From the NCBI RefSeq assembly GCF_017377775.1, contig NZ_JAFVLN010000002.1:620001-684000 (forward strand): DNA of 64,000 bases, given 5' to 3'. How positions within the stretch are numbered: position 1 is the stretch's first letter; every line of letters begins with the position of its first letter. Shown piece after piece: positions 40,297 to 49,417 of the stretch. Position numbers and translations under genes: made by a program. The notes below the pieces were generated by a model, which ran no database searches, was not told the DNA's origin, and was given only the letters and a program-made list of their open reading frames with translations. The stretch is from Streptomyces sp. VRA16 Mangrove soil. GTDB taxonomy: Bacteria > Actinomycetota > Actinomycetes > Streptomycetales > Streptomycetaceae.

Positions 40297-40557
40297 GCAC
40301 CCCTTGCCGAGCCAAGCTCCTCTCTGGCATTTGCTCTCGCATCGGTCACAGACCGGCTCCGAATCTGCCCCGGGGAGCCCCTGGGGAGAAGTGATGCGGG
40401 TGATCTCCTCGCCCTGCCGGAACTAAGCCTCTGACCTGGCCTTTTAGCTGCTTCTCGGTGCTGGGGAGAATCCGGGGAGAATCGAATGCCACTCCAAGCC
40501 GTCCGACCGGCGGAGCAAACCCGCATGGCCTCCCTGTTCGCCAGGGTCACCCGAGCC
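40112..40557. repeat. Left direct repeat, candidate att-like boundary
   Basis: This stretch includes the last 60 codons of corA and about 260 bp beyond. It matches 52225-52682 over its whole length with scattered substitutions. The first 28 bp (40112-40139) are identical. Short repeats (T/C)GGGGAG occur at 40371, 40382, 40462 and 40473, like integrase arm-type sites. The gene-free part is 40297-40625. Confidence 0.8.
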
Positions 40558-40625
40558 CGCGTCAGACCCCGATACCTCGCGACGTACGACGTGGGCTTCG
40601 GTGTCGCGCATCTCGAACTGCCAGA

Positions 40626-41969
40626 TCAAGTGCTGCGCCCAAGCGCCTGATCACGTCGGGCCTGCAGCTCCCTCTGGACGCGGGCCACGTCGTCGGCGTA
40701 CGGGAGGTAGAGGAGCGTCAGGAACGCGCCGTTGATCAGCATGAGGATCACGAGGGCCCACAGGAAGACCGTGCGCAGGCCGAGGGCGTCGCCGAGGAAG
40801 CCGGCACCGAGACTGAACGCCGCCCAGGCGATCGCCTCGAAGATGGAGACGTACAGCGCGAAGGCGGCGCCTCGCAGCTCGGGTGGGGTGATGGCCATGA
40901 CCATGGGGCGGTTGACGCTGGGGTTGACCCCCTGCGTGGCGCCCATGAGAGCGAAGAAGAGGCCGAACAGGCCGATGCTGCCGTAGTCGAACTGGGTGCC
41001 GAAGAAGGCGACGAGCGCGAAGACGATCTGGGCCGCTTGGAGGACCGCGACGAGTCCGTGGCGCGGGCTGCGCCGGGTGGCCCAGTCGGCCAGGACGCCG
41101 CCGAGGAGCGTGCCGAGGAAGTAGCCGATGCCGAAGGGCAGCAGCACGATCGCCGCCTTCTGCGTGCTGAAGCCGTACACGTCCACCAGGAAGACCACGC
41201 CGAAGGTGCCCACCAGGAGGTGGCCCGAGAGGAGCCGGGAGACGAGGAGGAGGACCAGGCTGCGGATCTTGAGCAGGGAGAGCGCCTTGTGCCAGGTGAG
41301 CTTCGAGTGGGCGTCGCGTGTGGCGCGGTCGAGGTCGGCCAGCTGCCGCTCGGCCGCTCCCCGGCCCGGGTCGCGGAACCAGATCCACAGGGCGATGCCG
41401 AGCACGATGTTGAAGGCGCCGATGCCCCACAGGCCCCAGCGCCAGCCCTCGTCGACGCCGGCCAGTTGCCCCTTGAGCGGGCCGATGACGGCGCTGACCA
41501 GCGAGACCGCGCCGTAGACCACACCGACCGCGCGGCCCCGGGTCGATCCGCCGAAGAGGTCGCCGATCAGCTCGGTGATGATGGGGTGCGCGGCGGCGTA
41601 GCCGGCCGCCAGGACGGTGTAGAGGACGAGGAGTTGGGCGAAGTTCTGCGAGAAGCCCGCGGCCACGCCCCAGACTCCCCACAGCCCGGTGGCCACGACC
41701 AGGACGCTCTTGCGCGACCAGCGCTGCGCGGCCCACACCCAGAAGGGCCCGGTGAACGCACCCACGATCTTGCCGGAGGCGGTGAGGACGCCCAGCGCGC
41801 CGAGCGAGACCCCGAGGGACTGCCGGATCAGCGGGAACAGGCTGCTGACGAGGCTCGCCTCGGTGCTGTCGACCAGCATGGTGCCGCCGAGCAGGGACAG
41901 CTGTCGCCAGCGTCCTTTGACCTGGACCTCGGTCGTGGGCATGACGGTGCTCTGGCTAAGCTCGGTCAT
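40626..41969 (-). CDS. MFS transporter
   Basis: 447 residues, about 12 membrane segments. WAAQRWSRKSVLVVATGLWG near residue 79 matches the MFS loop 2-3 motif. It belongs to the sugar/organic-anion-type MFS group by general look. It is the first gene inside the direct repeats. The same-strand sulfatase upstream ends at a hairpin 64 bp before this gene's start, so the pair may be partly coupled. A substrate related to sulfated sugars is a reasonable guess. Confidence 0.88.
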   Translation of the reverse strand: MTELSQSTVMPTTEVQVKGRWRQLSLLGGTMLVDSTEASLVSSLFPLIRQSLGVSLGALGVLTASGKIVGAFTGPFWVWAAQRWSRKSVLVVATGLWGVWGVAAGFSQNFAQLLVLYTVLAAGYAAAHPIITELIGDLFGGSTRGRAVGVVYGAVSLVSAVIGPLKGQLAGVDEGWRWGLWGIGAFNIVLGIALWIWFRDPGRGAAERQLADLDRATRDAHSKLTWHKALSLLKIRSLVLLLVSRLLSGHLLVGTFGVVFLVDVYGFSTQKAAIVLLPFGIGYFLGTLLGGVLADWATRRSPRHGLVAVLQAAQIVFALVAFFGTQFDYGSIGLFGLFFALMGATQGVNPSVNRPMVMAITPPELRGAAFALYVSIFEAIAWAAFSLGAGFLGDALGLRTVFLWALVILMLINGAFLTLLYLPYADDVARVQRELQARRDQALGRST

Positions 41970-42033
41970 CGTGCCCTCTCATTTCTCTGCGATTTTCTTG
42001 GCGGGAGATCTGCGGGGAAGGGGAAGGCCGACT

Positions 42034-42065
42034 GCCGGTGACGGGGCGGCAACCCCGTCACCGGC
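42034..42065. terminator. Terminator after sulfatase
   Basis: A perfect 13-bp stem (42034-42046 with 42053-42065) and a six-base loop lie on the minus strand after the sulfatase stop. Confidence 0.8.
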
Positions 42066-42084
42066 TCAACAGGCCGTGAAGGAA

Positions 42085-43848
42085 TCAGAGTTGGGCGAGT
42101 TCTTCGGCGACGTGGCGCAGACCCGGCACGGGGAACATCGCTCCTGCCATCGCGGCGACGTCGATGAGCGGTGTGGGGCCCAGCATCTGCAGCAGCTCGG
42201 AGTCGACGACGCCGGGCAGGTGCCTGCGCAGCACTTCGACGGCCACCGGGTCGGAGAGCAGCGCCTTGAGCGGCGTACGCAGGGAGAGGCGTCCCTCGGG
42301 GTAGTCCTCGGCGCGGGGCAGTGGCAGGCCGGCCCGCTCCGCCTGTTCCCGCTGGGAGCGGACCAGCAGGTGCTTCTCGGTCACCGAGCCTTCGGCGGGC
42401 AGTCCGAGGCGTTCGTACTGGCTGGGCGGCGCGTCCTCGGCCCGCATCAGCTCCACCATCAAGGCGGCCATGCGCAGTTCGACGGCGTCGTCGACCAGGG
42501 GCGAGTTCTGTTCGGGGTCGGTCTCCAGGTCGAAGAGGAGCGTGCCGTGGTGGTAGGGGTTGACCAGGGTGCGGCCCGGCACACGCACGGTGCGGACGTT
42601 CTTGGTGAAGGTGAACGGCTCGGCCAGTTCGATGTCCGAGAGTTCGGCGGGTGAGAAGCGGCCCCGCATGTGGGTCGGCATCAAGGTGTGCTCGAACAGG
42701 GGCGCGTTGTCGGGTGAGGCGGGTGCCCGCATGTAGACGTACCGGCCGTCGGTGACGTTGACGTGCCCGCCGTGGATGCCGAACAGGCCGGCCTCCCGTA
42801 CGGGGGTGTCCTCGGCGATCGGCAGCGGCTCGCCCCGCATGTCGCGCGGGCGGTCGATGCCGAAGAACTCCAGGAACGTCGGGGCCAGGTCGATGGTCTG
42901 CACGAGTGCCTCGCGCCGCGCTCCGGCGGTGGCGGCGCGTGGGTCCCAGGCGAAGAGCGGCAGATGGACGAGTTCGTTGAACCACGGCTGGACGCTCTTG
43001 CCCCACCAGCCCTTCTCGCCGAGCAGCAGGCCGTGGTCGGTGCAGACGATCAGCAGCGTGTCGTCCCACAGCTCCAGCTCGTCCATGGTGTCCAGGACGC
43101 GGCCCAGGGAGTGGTCGCACATCGACAGGAGGGCCGCGTACTCGAACCGGCCGTGCGCGACCTGGTCGTCGCTCTCCACGACCCGCTTGTAGTCGGGCCA
43201 GTCGAAGTGCGGGCCCTCGTAGTCGTGCGGGTAGAGGTCCTTGTACGGCTGGTGGCTGAAGAACGGCTCGTGCGGGTCGAAGGTCTCGATCTGCACGAAC
43301 CACCGGTCGGCTTCCCGGTTGGTGCGGATGAAGTCGAGTCCGGCGTCGAAGGTGAGGGTCTGCGGATGCCGGTCCTCGGTCGCCATGTGGGGGCGGTTCA
43401 CCCAGTCCTGGCGGTAGGCGCCGAAGCGGACCTTCTTCAGGTCCTCCGGTATGACGGGGTCGGTGACCTGCCCCTTCCACGGGTCGCCCTCCTGGCCGCG
43501 GAAGAACTCCCAGGTGTTGTAGCGGCCGTGGTAGGTGGCGCCGCCGTCCTCCCAGTAGTGCGGGTGGTCGCTGACGAGGTGGGTGTAGACGCCGTTCTGC
43601 TTGAGCAGTTCCGGCATGGAGTCGTCGAACGGCTCCAACGGCCCCCAGCTGCGGTGCAGGAAGTTGTGCCGCCCGGTGTGGATCTCGCGGCGGGCCGGCA
43701 TGCAGGGCATGGACCCCGCGTACGCGTTGTCGAAGGTGACGGCCCGCTCGGCGAGCCGGGCGAAGTTCGGCGCGTGGGTCCAGTCGGCCCCGTAGGGCGG
43801 CAGCATGTGCCGGTTGAGGCTGTCGAACATGACCATGATGGCCTTCAT
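42085..43848 (-). CDS. Cysteine-type sulfatase
   Basis: 587 residues. The signature SMPCMPARREIHTG (Cys 49) is the C-x-P-x-R consensus in which Cys is oxidised to formylglycine, the catalytic nucleophile. MFDSLNRHMLPPYG at residues 7-20 has the first metal-binding Asp, and TDHGLLLGEKGWWGK near 310 holds a metal-binding Asp-His and the active-site Lys. No signal peptide is seen, so it is probably cytoplasmic. Its ATG overlaps the PadR stop (ATGA). A formylglycine-generating enzyme is encoded next door. The substrate is an unknown sulfate ester. Confidence 0.94.
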   Translation of the reverse strand: MKAIMVMFDSLNRHMLPPYGADWTHAPNFARLAERAVTFDNAYAGSMPCMPARREIHTGRHNFLHRSWGPLEPFDDSMPELLKQNGVYTHLVSDHPHYWEDGGATYHGRYNTWEFFRGQEGDPWKGQVTDPVIPEDLKKVRFGAYRQDWVNRPHMATEDRHPQTLTFDAGLDFIRTNREADRWFVQIETFDPHEPFFSHQPYKDLYPHDYEGPHFDWPDYKRVVESDDQVAHGRFEYAALLSMCDHSLGRVLDTMDELELWDDTLLIVCTDHGLLLGEKGWWGKSVQPWFNELVHLPLFAWDPRAATAGARREALVQTIDLAPTFLEFFGIDRPRDMRGEPLPIAEDTPVREAGLFGIHGGHVNVTDGRYVYMRAPASPDNAPLFEHTLMPTHMRGRFSPAELSDIELAEPFTFTKNVRTVRVPGRTLVNPYHHGTLLFDLETDPEQNSPLVDDAVELRMAALMVELMRAEDAPPSQYERLGLPAEGSVTEKHLLVRSQREQAERAGLPLPRAEDYPEGRLSLRTPLKALLSDPVAVEVLRRHLPGVVDSELLQMLGPTPLIDVAAMAGAMFPVPGLRHVAEELAQL

Positions 43849-44414
43849 CGGACGGGCTTCCCTTCGGTCAGGCTCTCCCGGGTCTCTTCCAGCCAGGCGA
43901 CCCAGCGGTCCATGGCCGCCGCCCCGAGGCGGTGCAGCGCGTTGTGGATCTGCAGGTCGAGGTCCTGGTCGAGTCCGGGTGCCGGGTCCTCGTAGTGCAA
44001 GGTGCGGTCCCGGTTCCGGTTCTCGGCGATCTGCTTGCGGCGGTGGGCGAGTTCGGTCTCGACGAGCCGGATCGCCGCCGCCTTGTCGAGCGGCCCCGTG
44101 ACGCTGAAGCGGGCGATGAAGTCGATCTCCTGGAAGCGGCTCGGCGGTTCGTAGGGCGAACGCACCCACTCCAGGAGGACCTCGTGGCCGCGCTCCGTGA
44201 GCCGGTACACCTTGGCGTCGGGGCGGCCCTCGCGCGCGTCGACCTCGTGGCGGACCCAGCCGTCGGCCTCCATCTGGGCGAGCTTGCGATAGATCTGGCT
44301 GTGGTGGGCTCGCGCCCACAGGAACTGCCCTTCGGTCTCCAGCCACTTGCGCAGGTCGTAGCCGCTGTAGGGGCGACGGGTCAGGAGACCCAGCAGGACG
44401 TACTCGAACTTCAC
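43845..44414 (-). CDS. PadR-family regulator
   Basis: 189 residues from GTG 44414, which has GAGGAG nine bases upstream; an ATG at 44474 is in frame but lacks a good site. FEYVLLGLLTRRPYSGYDLRKWLE is the PadR winged-helix start, and the body has HSQIYRKLAQMEADGWVRHE. The C-terminal helices form the dimer and effector part. It precedes and overlaps the sulfatase, so it likely represses this operon and the divergent FGE gene. Confidence 0.9.
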   Translation of the reverse strand: MKFEYVLLGLLTRRPYSGYDLRKWLETEGQFLWARAHHSQIYRKLAQMEADGWVRHEVDAREGRPDAKVYRLTERGHEVLLEWVRSPYEPPSRFQEIDFIARFSVTGPLDKAAAIRLVETELAHRRKQIAENRNRDRTLHYEDPAPGLDQDLDLQIHNALHRLGAAAMDRWVAWLEETRESLTEGKPVR

Positions 44415-44441
44415 GGGCGCGGGCTCCTCGGGACGAGCGCT

Positions 44442-44453
44442 GTTGTGTACAAC
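44442..44453. promoter_or_regulatory. Inverted repeat between PadR and FGE genes
   Basis: GTTGT-GT-ACAAC lies in the AT-richer divergent region (44415-44513), where both promoters should be. It is a candidate PadR site. Confidence 0.4.
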
Positions 44454-44513
44454 TTCTTCTATGCGCAACTTCACCTATGTGCGAATTCATATACTCGCGT
44501 CATGGAGACGTCA

Positions 44514-45428
44514 ATGGGTTGTTGCACGCCGGTCACCCGGACCTGCTCGGGTGGCATGCGCCCCGGGCGGGCCGCCGTCCCGCCCGAACACGATCAAGTC
44601 CTGCTTTCCGGCGGCGAGTTCCTGATGGGCGACGCCTTCGACGAGGGGTTCGCGGCGGACGGCGAGAGCCCTGTGCACGCGGTGCGTGTCACGCCCTTCG
44701 CCATCGACGTGACCGCGGTGACCGTCGCGATGTTCGCGTCCTTCGTCGAGGACACCGCGTATGTGACCGTCGCCGAGCGGGAGCGCAGCTCGGCGGTGTT
44801 CCACCTGGCGGTCGCCGCCGAGAGGGCGGACATCGTCGGAGCCGATCCGGCCGTCCCGTGGTGGCTCGACGTCCGCGGAGCCGACTGGCGCCACCCCCAC
44901 GGTCCGCTGTCCGCGGCGGAGCCGGACCACCCCGTGGTGCACGTGGCCTGGGAAGACGCCATGGCCTACTGCGGCTGGGCGGGCCGCCGCCTGCCCACGG
45001 AAGCCGAATGGGAGTACGCGGCCCGCGGCGGTCTGGACGGTCGCCGCTACGCCTGGGGCGATGAACTCACCCCCGGAGGGCGGTGGTTGTGCAACATCTG
45101 GCAGGGCCGGTTCCCCTACGCCAAGACCGGCGAGGACGGCTGGCTGGCGACCGCTCCCGTCCGCACGTATCCACCCAATGGCTTCGGCCTGTACGAGGTC
45201 GCCGGGAACGTGTGGGAGTGGTGCGCGGACTGGTTCGCTCCGGACTTCTACGCGCACTCCCCCACCGTCGATCCGCAGGGCCCCCGTGACGGGGAGCGCC
45301 GCGTCATGCGCGGCGGCTCGTACCTGTGCCACGCCTCCTACTGCGACCGCTACCGGGTCGCCGCCCGGTCGGCCAACACACCCGCCTCCAGCAGCGGCAA
45401 CTGCGGATTCCGTACGGTCAGCGCATGA
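44514..45428 (+). CDS. Formylglycine-generating enzyme (sulfatase-modifying factor)
   Basis: 304 residues. ATG 44514 has GGAG six bases upstream; an in-frame ATG four codons earlier lacks a site. RLPTEAEWEYAARGG, NVWEWCADWF and GGSYLCHASYCDRYRVAARS are FGE-sulfatase signatures. The two Cys of YLCHASYC (about 272 and 277) match the copper-binding catalytic pair of aerobic FGE, followed by NTPASSSGNCGFR. It converts Cys 49 of the sulfatase to formylglycine with oxygen. It is divergent from padR-sulfatase, giving a self-contained sulfatase module. Confidence 0.95.
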   Translation: MGCCTPVTRTCSGGMRPGRAAVPPEHDQVLLSGGEFLMGDAFDEGFAADGESPVHAVRVTPFAIDVTAVTVAMFASFVEDTAYVTVAERERSSAVFHLAVAAERADIVGADPAVPWWLDVRGADWRHPHGPLSAAEPDHPVVHVAWEDAMAYCGWAGRRLPTEAEWEYAARGGLDGRRYAWGDELTPGGRWLCNIWQGRFPYAKTGEDGWLATAPVRTYPPNGFGLYEVAGNVWEWCADWFAPDFYAHSPTVDPQGPRDGERRVMRGGSYLCHASYCDRYRVAARSANTPASSSGNCGFRTVSA

Positions 45429-45449
45429 CCGGGGGGCGCCGCCCCGGCA

Positions 45450-47804
45450 TCAGCAGGTCCCGCGCCCGCCTGCGCCGGCGGCCGACCGCACGGCCTCGAC
45501 GAGCTCCCGTACGTCGTCGTGGCCGAGGGGGACCACCGGAAGCTGGGCGAGCTGGCTGAGGCGCAGACCGGCCACCATGCGGTGCCGGGAACTTCCTTCC
45601 TCCGGGTACGCCTCCCCCATGGCGGCCCGGACCCGGCTCAGCAGCACCTCGACGGCCGGGCCGCCCACCGGGTGGGCGAGCCACTCCGCGAGCGTCGACT
45701 CCGCATCCGGCAGGGCGGTACGGTCATCGCCCTCGACGGCGACGGTCGTGGTCAGCCGGATGTCCCGGCTGGAGGCGCCGACGTCGATACGGTGATCGAG
45801 GCCCTCCACGAGCCAGGCGTCGGCCGCGGTGTCGAAGTACGCGAGGTCGGCGCGGGTGATCCGCACCGTGACATCCCGGGTCTGACCGGGCGCGAGCCGC
45901 ACGGTGGCGAAGCCCTTCAGTTCCCGTACCGGGCGCCTGACGCGGGAACCCGGGGCGGCGACGTACACCTGGACGACCTCGTGACCGGCCCGTTCGCCGG
46001 TGTTGGTGACCGCCACCGTGACGTCGAAACCCTCACTGTCGTGGGCTGTTCGCAGGTCGGCGTAGTCGAAGGTGGTGTAGGACAGGCCGTGCCCGAAGGG
46101 AAAGGAGACGTCCAGGTCGCGGGCGTCGTAGTGGCGGTAGCCGACGAACAGGCCCTCGCCGTAGGCGACATGGCCGTTCTCGCCCGGCCAGGCCAGGTAG
46201 GCGGGGGTGTCGGCCAGACGCAGCGGGACGGTCTCCGCGAGGCGGCCCGACGGGTTGGCCCGGCCGAACAGGAGGTCGGCGGTGGCCGAGCCGCCCGCCT
46301 GGCCGGACAGCCAGCACGCCAGGACGGCCGGTACGTCGTCGATCCATCCGGCCAGGCGGACGACCCCGCCACCGGCGAGGACCACGACGGTGTTCGGGTT
46401 GGCCGCGACGACGGCGTCGAGCAACTGGGTCTGCTCGGGCGGGAGTTCGAGGTGGTCACGGTCGTATCCCTCGGCCTCGTGGCTCGGCGGGAGACCGAGG
46501 AAGAGTACGGCCACGTGCGCCGTCCGCGCCGCGCGGACGGCCTCCTCCCGCAGCGGGCTCGCGTCGGTCTCCGGGGCGTCGACCGGGAAACCGGGCGCGA
46601 AGGTGACCTGTGACGCGGGCGCGGCATCGGTGATCGCGGTCAGCGCGTCGTCGAGCCGGGTCGGGGTGACACGGGAACTGCCCTCGCCCTGATAGCGGGG
46701 CGTACGCGCGAACTCGCCGATGACCGCGATGCGTTGAGGCGCCGAGGGGTCAAGGGGAAGGACCCCGCGGTCGTTCTTGAGCAGGACGGCGCCGCGCGCG
46801 GCGACCTCGCGGGCCAGGTCGTGGTGGGCGGCGGGGTCGAAGGCGGCGTCGAGCCGGGTGCACGCGGCGGCCTTGCGGGCGAGTGCGGCCACGCGTGCGG
46901 CGCTGCGGTCCAGCGTCTCCTCGTCGAGCTCTCCGGACTCGACGGCTGCGACGACCCGGGCGGGTCCGGCACCGGAGGAGGACGGCATCTCCAGGTCGAG
47001 CCCGGCGGCCAGCGCCCGCACCCGGTCCACGACGGCGCCCCAGTCGGAGACGACCACACCGTCGTAGCCCCACTCGCCGCGCAGCACATCGGTCAGGAGC
47101 CAGGGGTGCTGCGAGGCGTGGATCCCGTTGACACGGTTATAGGCGCACATGACCGTCCAGGGCCGCGCCTCGGTCACGACGCGACGGAAGGCCGGCAGGT
47201 AGATCTCGCGCAGGGTGCGTACGTCGATGTCGGCACTGACCGACATGCGGCCGGTCTCCTGGTTGTTCGCGGCGAAGTGCTTGACCGAGGCGCCGACCCC
47301 CTGTGCCTGGAGACCGTTGACCCAGGCCGCCCCCAGGGCGCCGCTGAGCAGCGGGTCCTCGGAGAAGTACTCGAAGTTGCGGCCGCACAGCGGGCTGCGC
47401 TTGATGTTCACGCCGGGACCGAGCAGCACCTGTACCCCGTGCGCGAGGCACTCGCGGGCCAGCGCGCCACCGACCCGCTCCGCCAGTTCACTGTCCCACG
47501 TGCACGCGAGGGTGACGGCGGGCGGGAAGCAGGTGGCGGGAGCGCTGCCGCCGATGCCCAGGTGGTCGTGGTGCGCGTCGTTGGGCGCGTCGTTGGGCGC
47601 GTCGTGGTGCGCGTCGTTGGGCGCGTCGTTCTGCAGCCGCAGTCCATGCGGTCCGTCGGCGAGCCGGACGGCCGGGATCCCGGCCTCCGCGAGCGCGGTG
47701 GTGCGCCACCAGTCCGCGCCGGTCGTCAGGGCTGCCTTCTCGGCGGTGCTCAGGCGCGCCATGGTGTCGTCGGACGTCGGTGCCGGTTCGAGCGGGCTGT
47801 TCAC
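45450..47804 (-). CDS. GH3 beta-glucosidase
   Basis: 784 residues with a GTG start and GGAGAG upstream. The catalytic nucleophile Asp is in GVVVSDWGAVVDRV near residue 250, KHFAANNQETGR near 177 is the substrate-binding segment, and a fibronectin-III-like domain (EVVQVYVAAPGSRVRRPVRELKGF) lies near 610-650. It hydrolyses beta-linked glucose or a related sugar, inside the cell since no signal is seen. Residues 59-80 are an Asn-Asp-Ala/His-rich repeat. A TetR gene is divergent, with a strong palindrome between. Confidence 0.93.
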   Translation of the reverse strand: MNSPLEPAPTSDDTMARLSTAEKAALTTGADWWRTTALAEAGIPAVRLADGPHGLRLQNDAPNDAHHDAPNDAPNDAHHDHLGIGGSAPATCFPPAVTLACTWDSELAERVGGALARECLAHGVQVLLGPGVNIKRSPLCGRNFEYFSEDPLLSGALGAAWVNGLQAQGVGASVKHFAANNQETGRMSVSADIDVRTLREIYLPAFRRVVTEARPWTVMCAYNRVNGIHASQHPWLLTDVLRGEWGYDGVVVSDWGAVVDRVRALAAGLDLEMPSSSGAGPARVVAAVESGELDEETLDRSAARVAALARKAAACTRLDAAFDPAAHHDLAREVAARGAVLLKNDRGVLPLDPSAPQRIAVIGEFARTPRYQGEGSSRVTPTRLDDALTAITDAAPASQVTFAPGFPVDAPETDASPLREEAVRAARTAHVAVLFLGLPPSHEAEGYDRDHLELPPEQTQLLDAVVAANPNTVVVLAGGGVVRLAGWIDDVPAVLACWLSGQAGGSATADLLFGRANPSGRLAETVPLRLADTPAYLAWPGENGHVAYGEGLFVGYRHYDARDLDVSFPFGHGLSYTTFDYADLRTAHDSEGFDVTVAVTNTGERAGHEVVQVYVAAPGSRVRRPVRELKGFATVRLAPGQTRDVTVRITRADLAYFDTAADAWLVEGLDHRIDVGASSRDIRLTTTVAVEGDDRTALPDAESTLAEWLAHPVGGPAVEVLLSRVRAAMGEAYPEEGSSRHRMVAGLRLSQLAQLPVVPLGHDDVRELVEAVRSAAGAGGRGTC
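47565..47630 (-). repeat. In-frame tandem repeat inside the GH3 gene
   Basis: Codons 59-80 are built from NDAP and NDAHHD units, corresponding to nearly identical 12- and 18-bp DNA units. It looks like slippage-driven expansion of a surface loop near the N-terminus. Confidence 0.75.
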
Positions 47805-47927
47805 GGGCTCTCCAGGGGGTGCGTGCGGAGGGGGGTGGCCGGGTGCCGGGGCGAGGGGAGCTGCTTGCCGGAAGGCGCCCGGCCCGGAAGGCCGGCGTCT
47901 CCCGCGGCCTCATCCGCGACCGGCGAG

Positions 47928-47948
47928 AAACAGTACGGCGTACTGTTT
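47928..47948. promoter_or_regulatory. TetR operator between GH3 and TetR genes
   Basis: AAACAGTAC (47928-47936) and GTACTGTTT (47940-47948) form a perfect palindrome with a GGC centre, 41 bp upstream of the TetR start and 123 bp upstream of the GH3 start. It is the likely binding site of the adjacent TetR protein. Confidence 0.75.
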
Positions 47949-47989
47949 TTACGGGCAAGGGTCCGCGCGGACGGAAGTAGGGTGGCCGC

Positions 47990-48622
47990 GTGACAGCCAG
48001 AAGCTCCTACCCCAAGGGGGTCGCGAAGCGGGAGGAGATCCTCCGGGTCACCCTTGAGGTCTTCGGCCGCGAGGGCGAGCGGAACACCACGCTGCGCACC
48101 GTCGCTAAGGAGAGCCGGATCAGCCTGACCGGGCTGATGCACTACTTCGAGTCCAAGGACCATCTGCTGACCGAGGTCCTGCGCGCCAGCGACCGAGCGG
48201 CCGAGGCGCGCTTCCACGATCCGGAGGCCGTACGCGAACGGGAGGCCGTACGCGATCCGGGCGAGTTCCTGGCGCGCGCCCTGACGGTGAACGCCGCCCA
48301 CTCCGCCCGGGTCCGCCTCTACGTCACTCTCGCCGCGGCCTCGACCGACCCCGCACACCCGGCGCACACGTACTTCCGGGACCGCTTCGCCCTGCTGCGC
48401 GCCACGATCACCGAGCACCTCACGGCCGAGCAGCGGGCCGGGCGGGTGAGCTCCGGGCTCGACCCGCACTTCATCGCCTCGGCCCTCGTCGCGGCATCCG
48501 ACGGGATCCAGCTCCAATGGCTGAGCGACCCCGGCATCGACATGGCGGACCACGTTCGGCGCGTCTGGCGGACGCTCCTGGCGGCGCCCACTCCCCCGAT
48601 CGCGGCGCGTCCACCCGCGTAA
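47990..48622 (+). CDS. TetR-family regulator
   Basis: 210 residues with a GTG start. The N-terminal helix-turn-helix is REEILRVTLEVFGREGERNTT and TLRTVAKESRISLTGLMHYFESKDHLL (residues 12-60). The C-terminal half is the ligand-binding and dimer domain. It is divergent from the GH3 gene, with a perfect palindrome between, so it probably controls both itself and the glycosidase. Confidence 0.92.
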   Translation: MTARSSYPKGVAKREEILRVTLEVFGREGERNTTLRTVAKESRISLTGLMHYFESKDHLLTEVLRASDRAAEARFHDPEAVREREAVRDPGEFLARALTVNAAHSARVRLYVTLAAASTDPAHPAHTYFRDRFALLRATITEHLTAEQRAGRVSSGLDPHFIASALVAASDGIQLQWLSDPGIDMADHVRRVWRTLLAAPTPPIAARPPA

Positions 48623-48685
48623 CCGGGAATCCACTGCGGGAGCGGCCCGCGCAGCCGGTCGGACCAGGCGCTCCTGCGGACCGCG

Positions 48686-49294
48686 TCAGGCACGGCCGGC
48701 CGCGTCGTACCCCGTGACCGCGCGGGCGTAGGCGCGCAGCGCGGCGATCACTTCGGTGCGGGAGCGGCGGCCCGCGAGGATCTCCATCTGATAGCCGTCC
48801 TCCATCGCGACGAAGCTGGCGGCGAGCAGACGCGGCGGATCCTGCAACGCGAAGTGCCCCTGGGCCTGCCCCAGGACCAGGACTCCCGAGTACACGGCGA
48901 TCTGGCGCTCCGTCAGCGCACTGTCGAGGGCGGCGGCCTTGGCGTCGCGCAGGCAGCGCGGCCAGTACTCGAAGAGCAGCCGGGTCAGCGTGTCGTCGGG
49001 CCCGCTCGCGACCCCACCCTCGATGCAGGCCTCCAGCTGGTCCCGGGCGTCGTCGAAGCGACTCGCGGCGCGTTCGCGTTCCTGGCTGTAGCGCTCGATG
49101 GCCTGCTGATAGGCCGCGTGGACCAGCGCGTCCAGGTCGCCGTAGTAGAGCACCGCGGCAGGCGTGACCCCGGCCTCCTCCGCGACATCGCGCAGCCGCA
49201 GCCCCTCAAGGCCGCGCGCCACCAGCGCGCGCTCCACCGCCCTGCCCAGCTCGGCCCGGCGGGTCTCCTTGCTGCTGCCCTTCTTAGCGGCCAC
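48686..49294 (-). CDS. TetR-family regulator
   Basis: 202 residues. The DNA-binding helices include VERALVARGLEGLRLRDVAEEAGVTPAAVLYYGDLDALV (residues 19-58). It is divergent from the amino-acid permease and amidase operon, 123 bp apart, with an inverted repeat in between, so those are its likely targets. The ligand is probably the permease or amidase substrate. Confidence 0.92.
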   Translation of the reverse strand: MAAKKGSSKETRRAELGRAVERALVARGLEGLRLRDVAEEAGVTPAAVLYYGDLDALVHAAYQQAIERYSQERERAASRFDDARDQLEACIEGGVASGPDDTLTRLLFEYWPRCLRDAKAAALDSALTERQIAVYSGVLVLGQAQGHFALQDPPRLLAASFVAMEDGYQMEILAGRRSRTEVIAALRAYARAVTGYDAAGRA

Positions 49295-49322
49295 GCCGCC
49301 CCCTTCACCCTCTTGCTATCGC

Positions 49323-49380
49323 CAGATTTAACAGTAGCCCGTCAGCTATTGACCATCCAGCAAGCCAGGTCTTAAATCTG
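49323..49380. promoter_or_regulatory. Inverted repeats in TetR-permease intergenic region
   Basis: CAGATTTAA (49323-49331) and TTAAATCTG (49372-49380) are perfect complements 40 bp apart, in an AT-rich patch. They are candidate half-sites for the TetR protein and probably flank the promoters. Confidence 0.5.
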
Positions 49381-49417
49381 CGTTTAACAAATCTGATCCG
49401 CGGCCTACGGAGGCACC

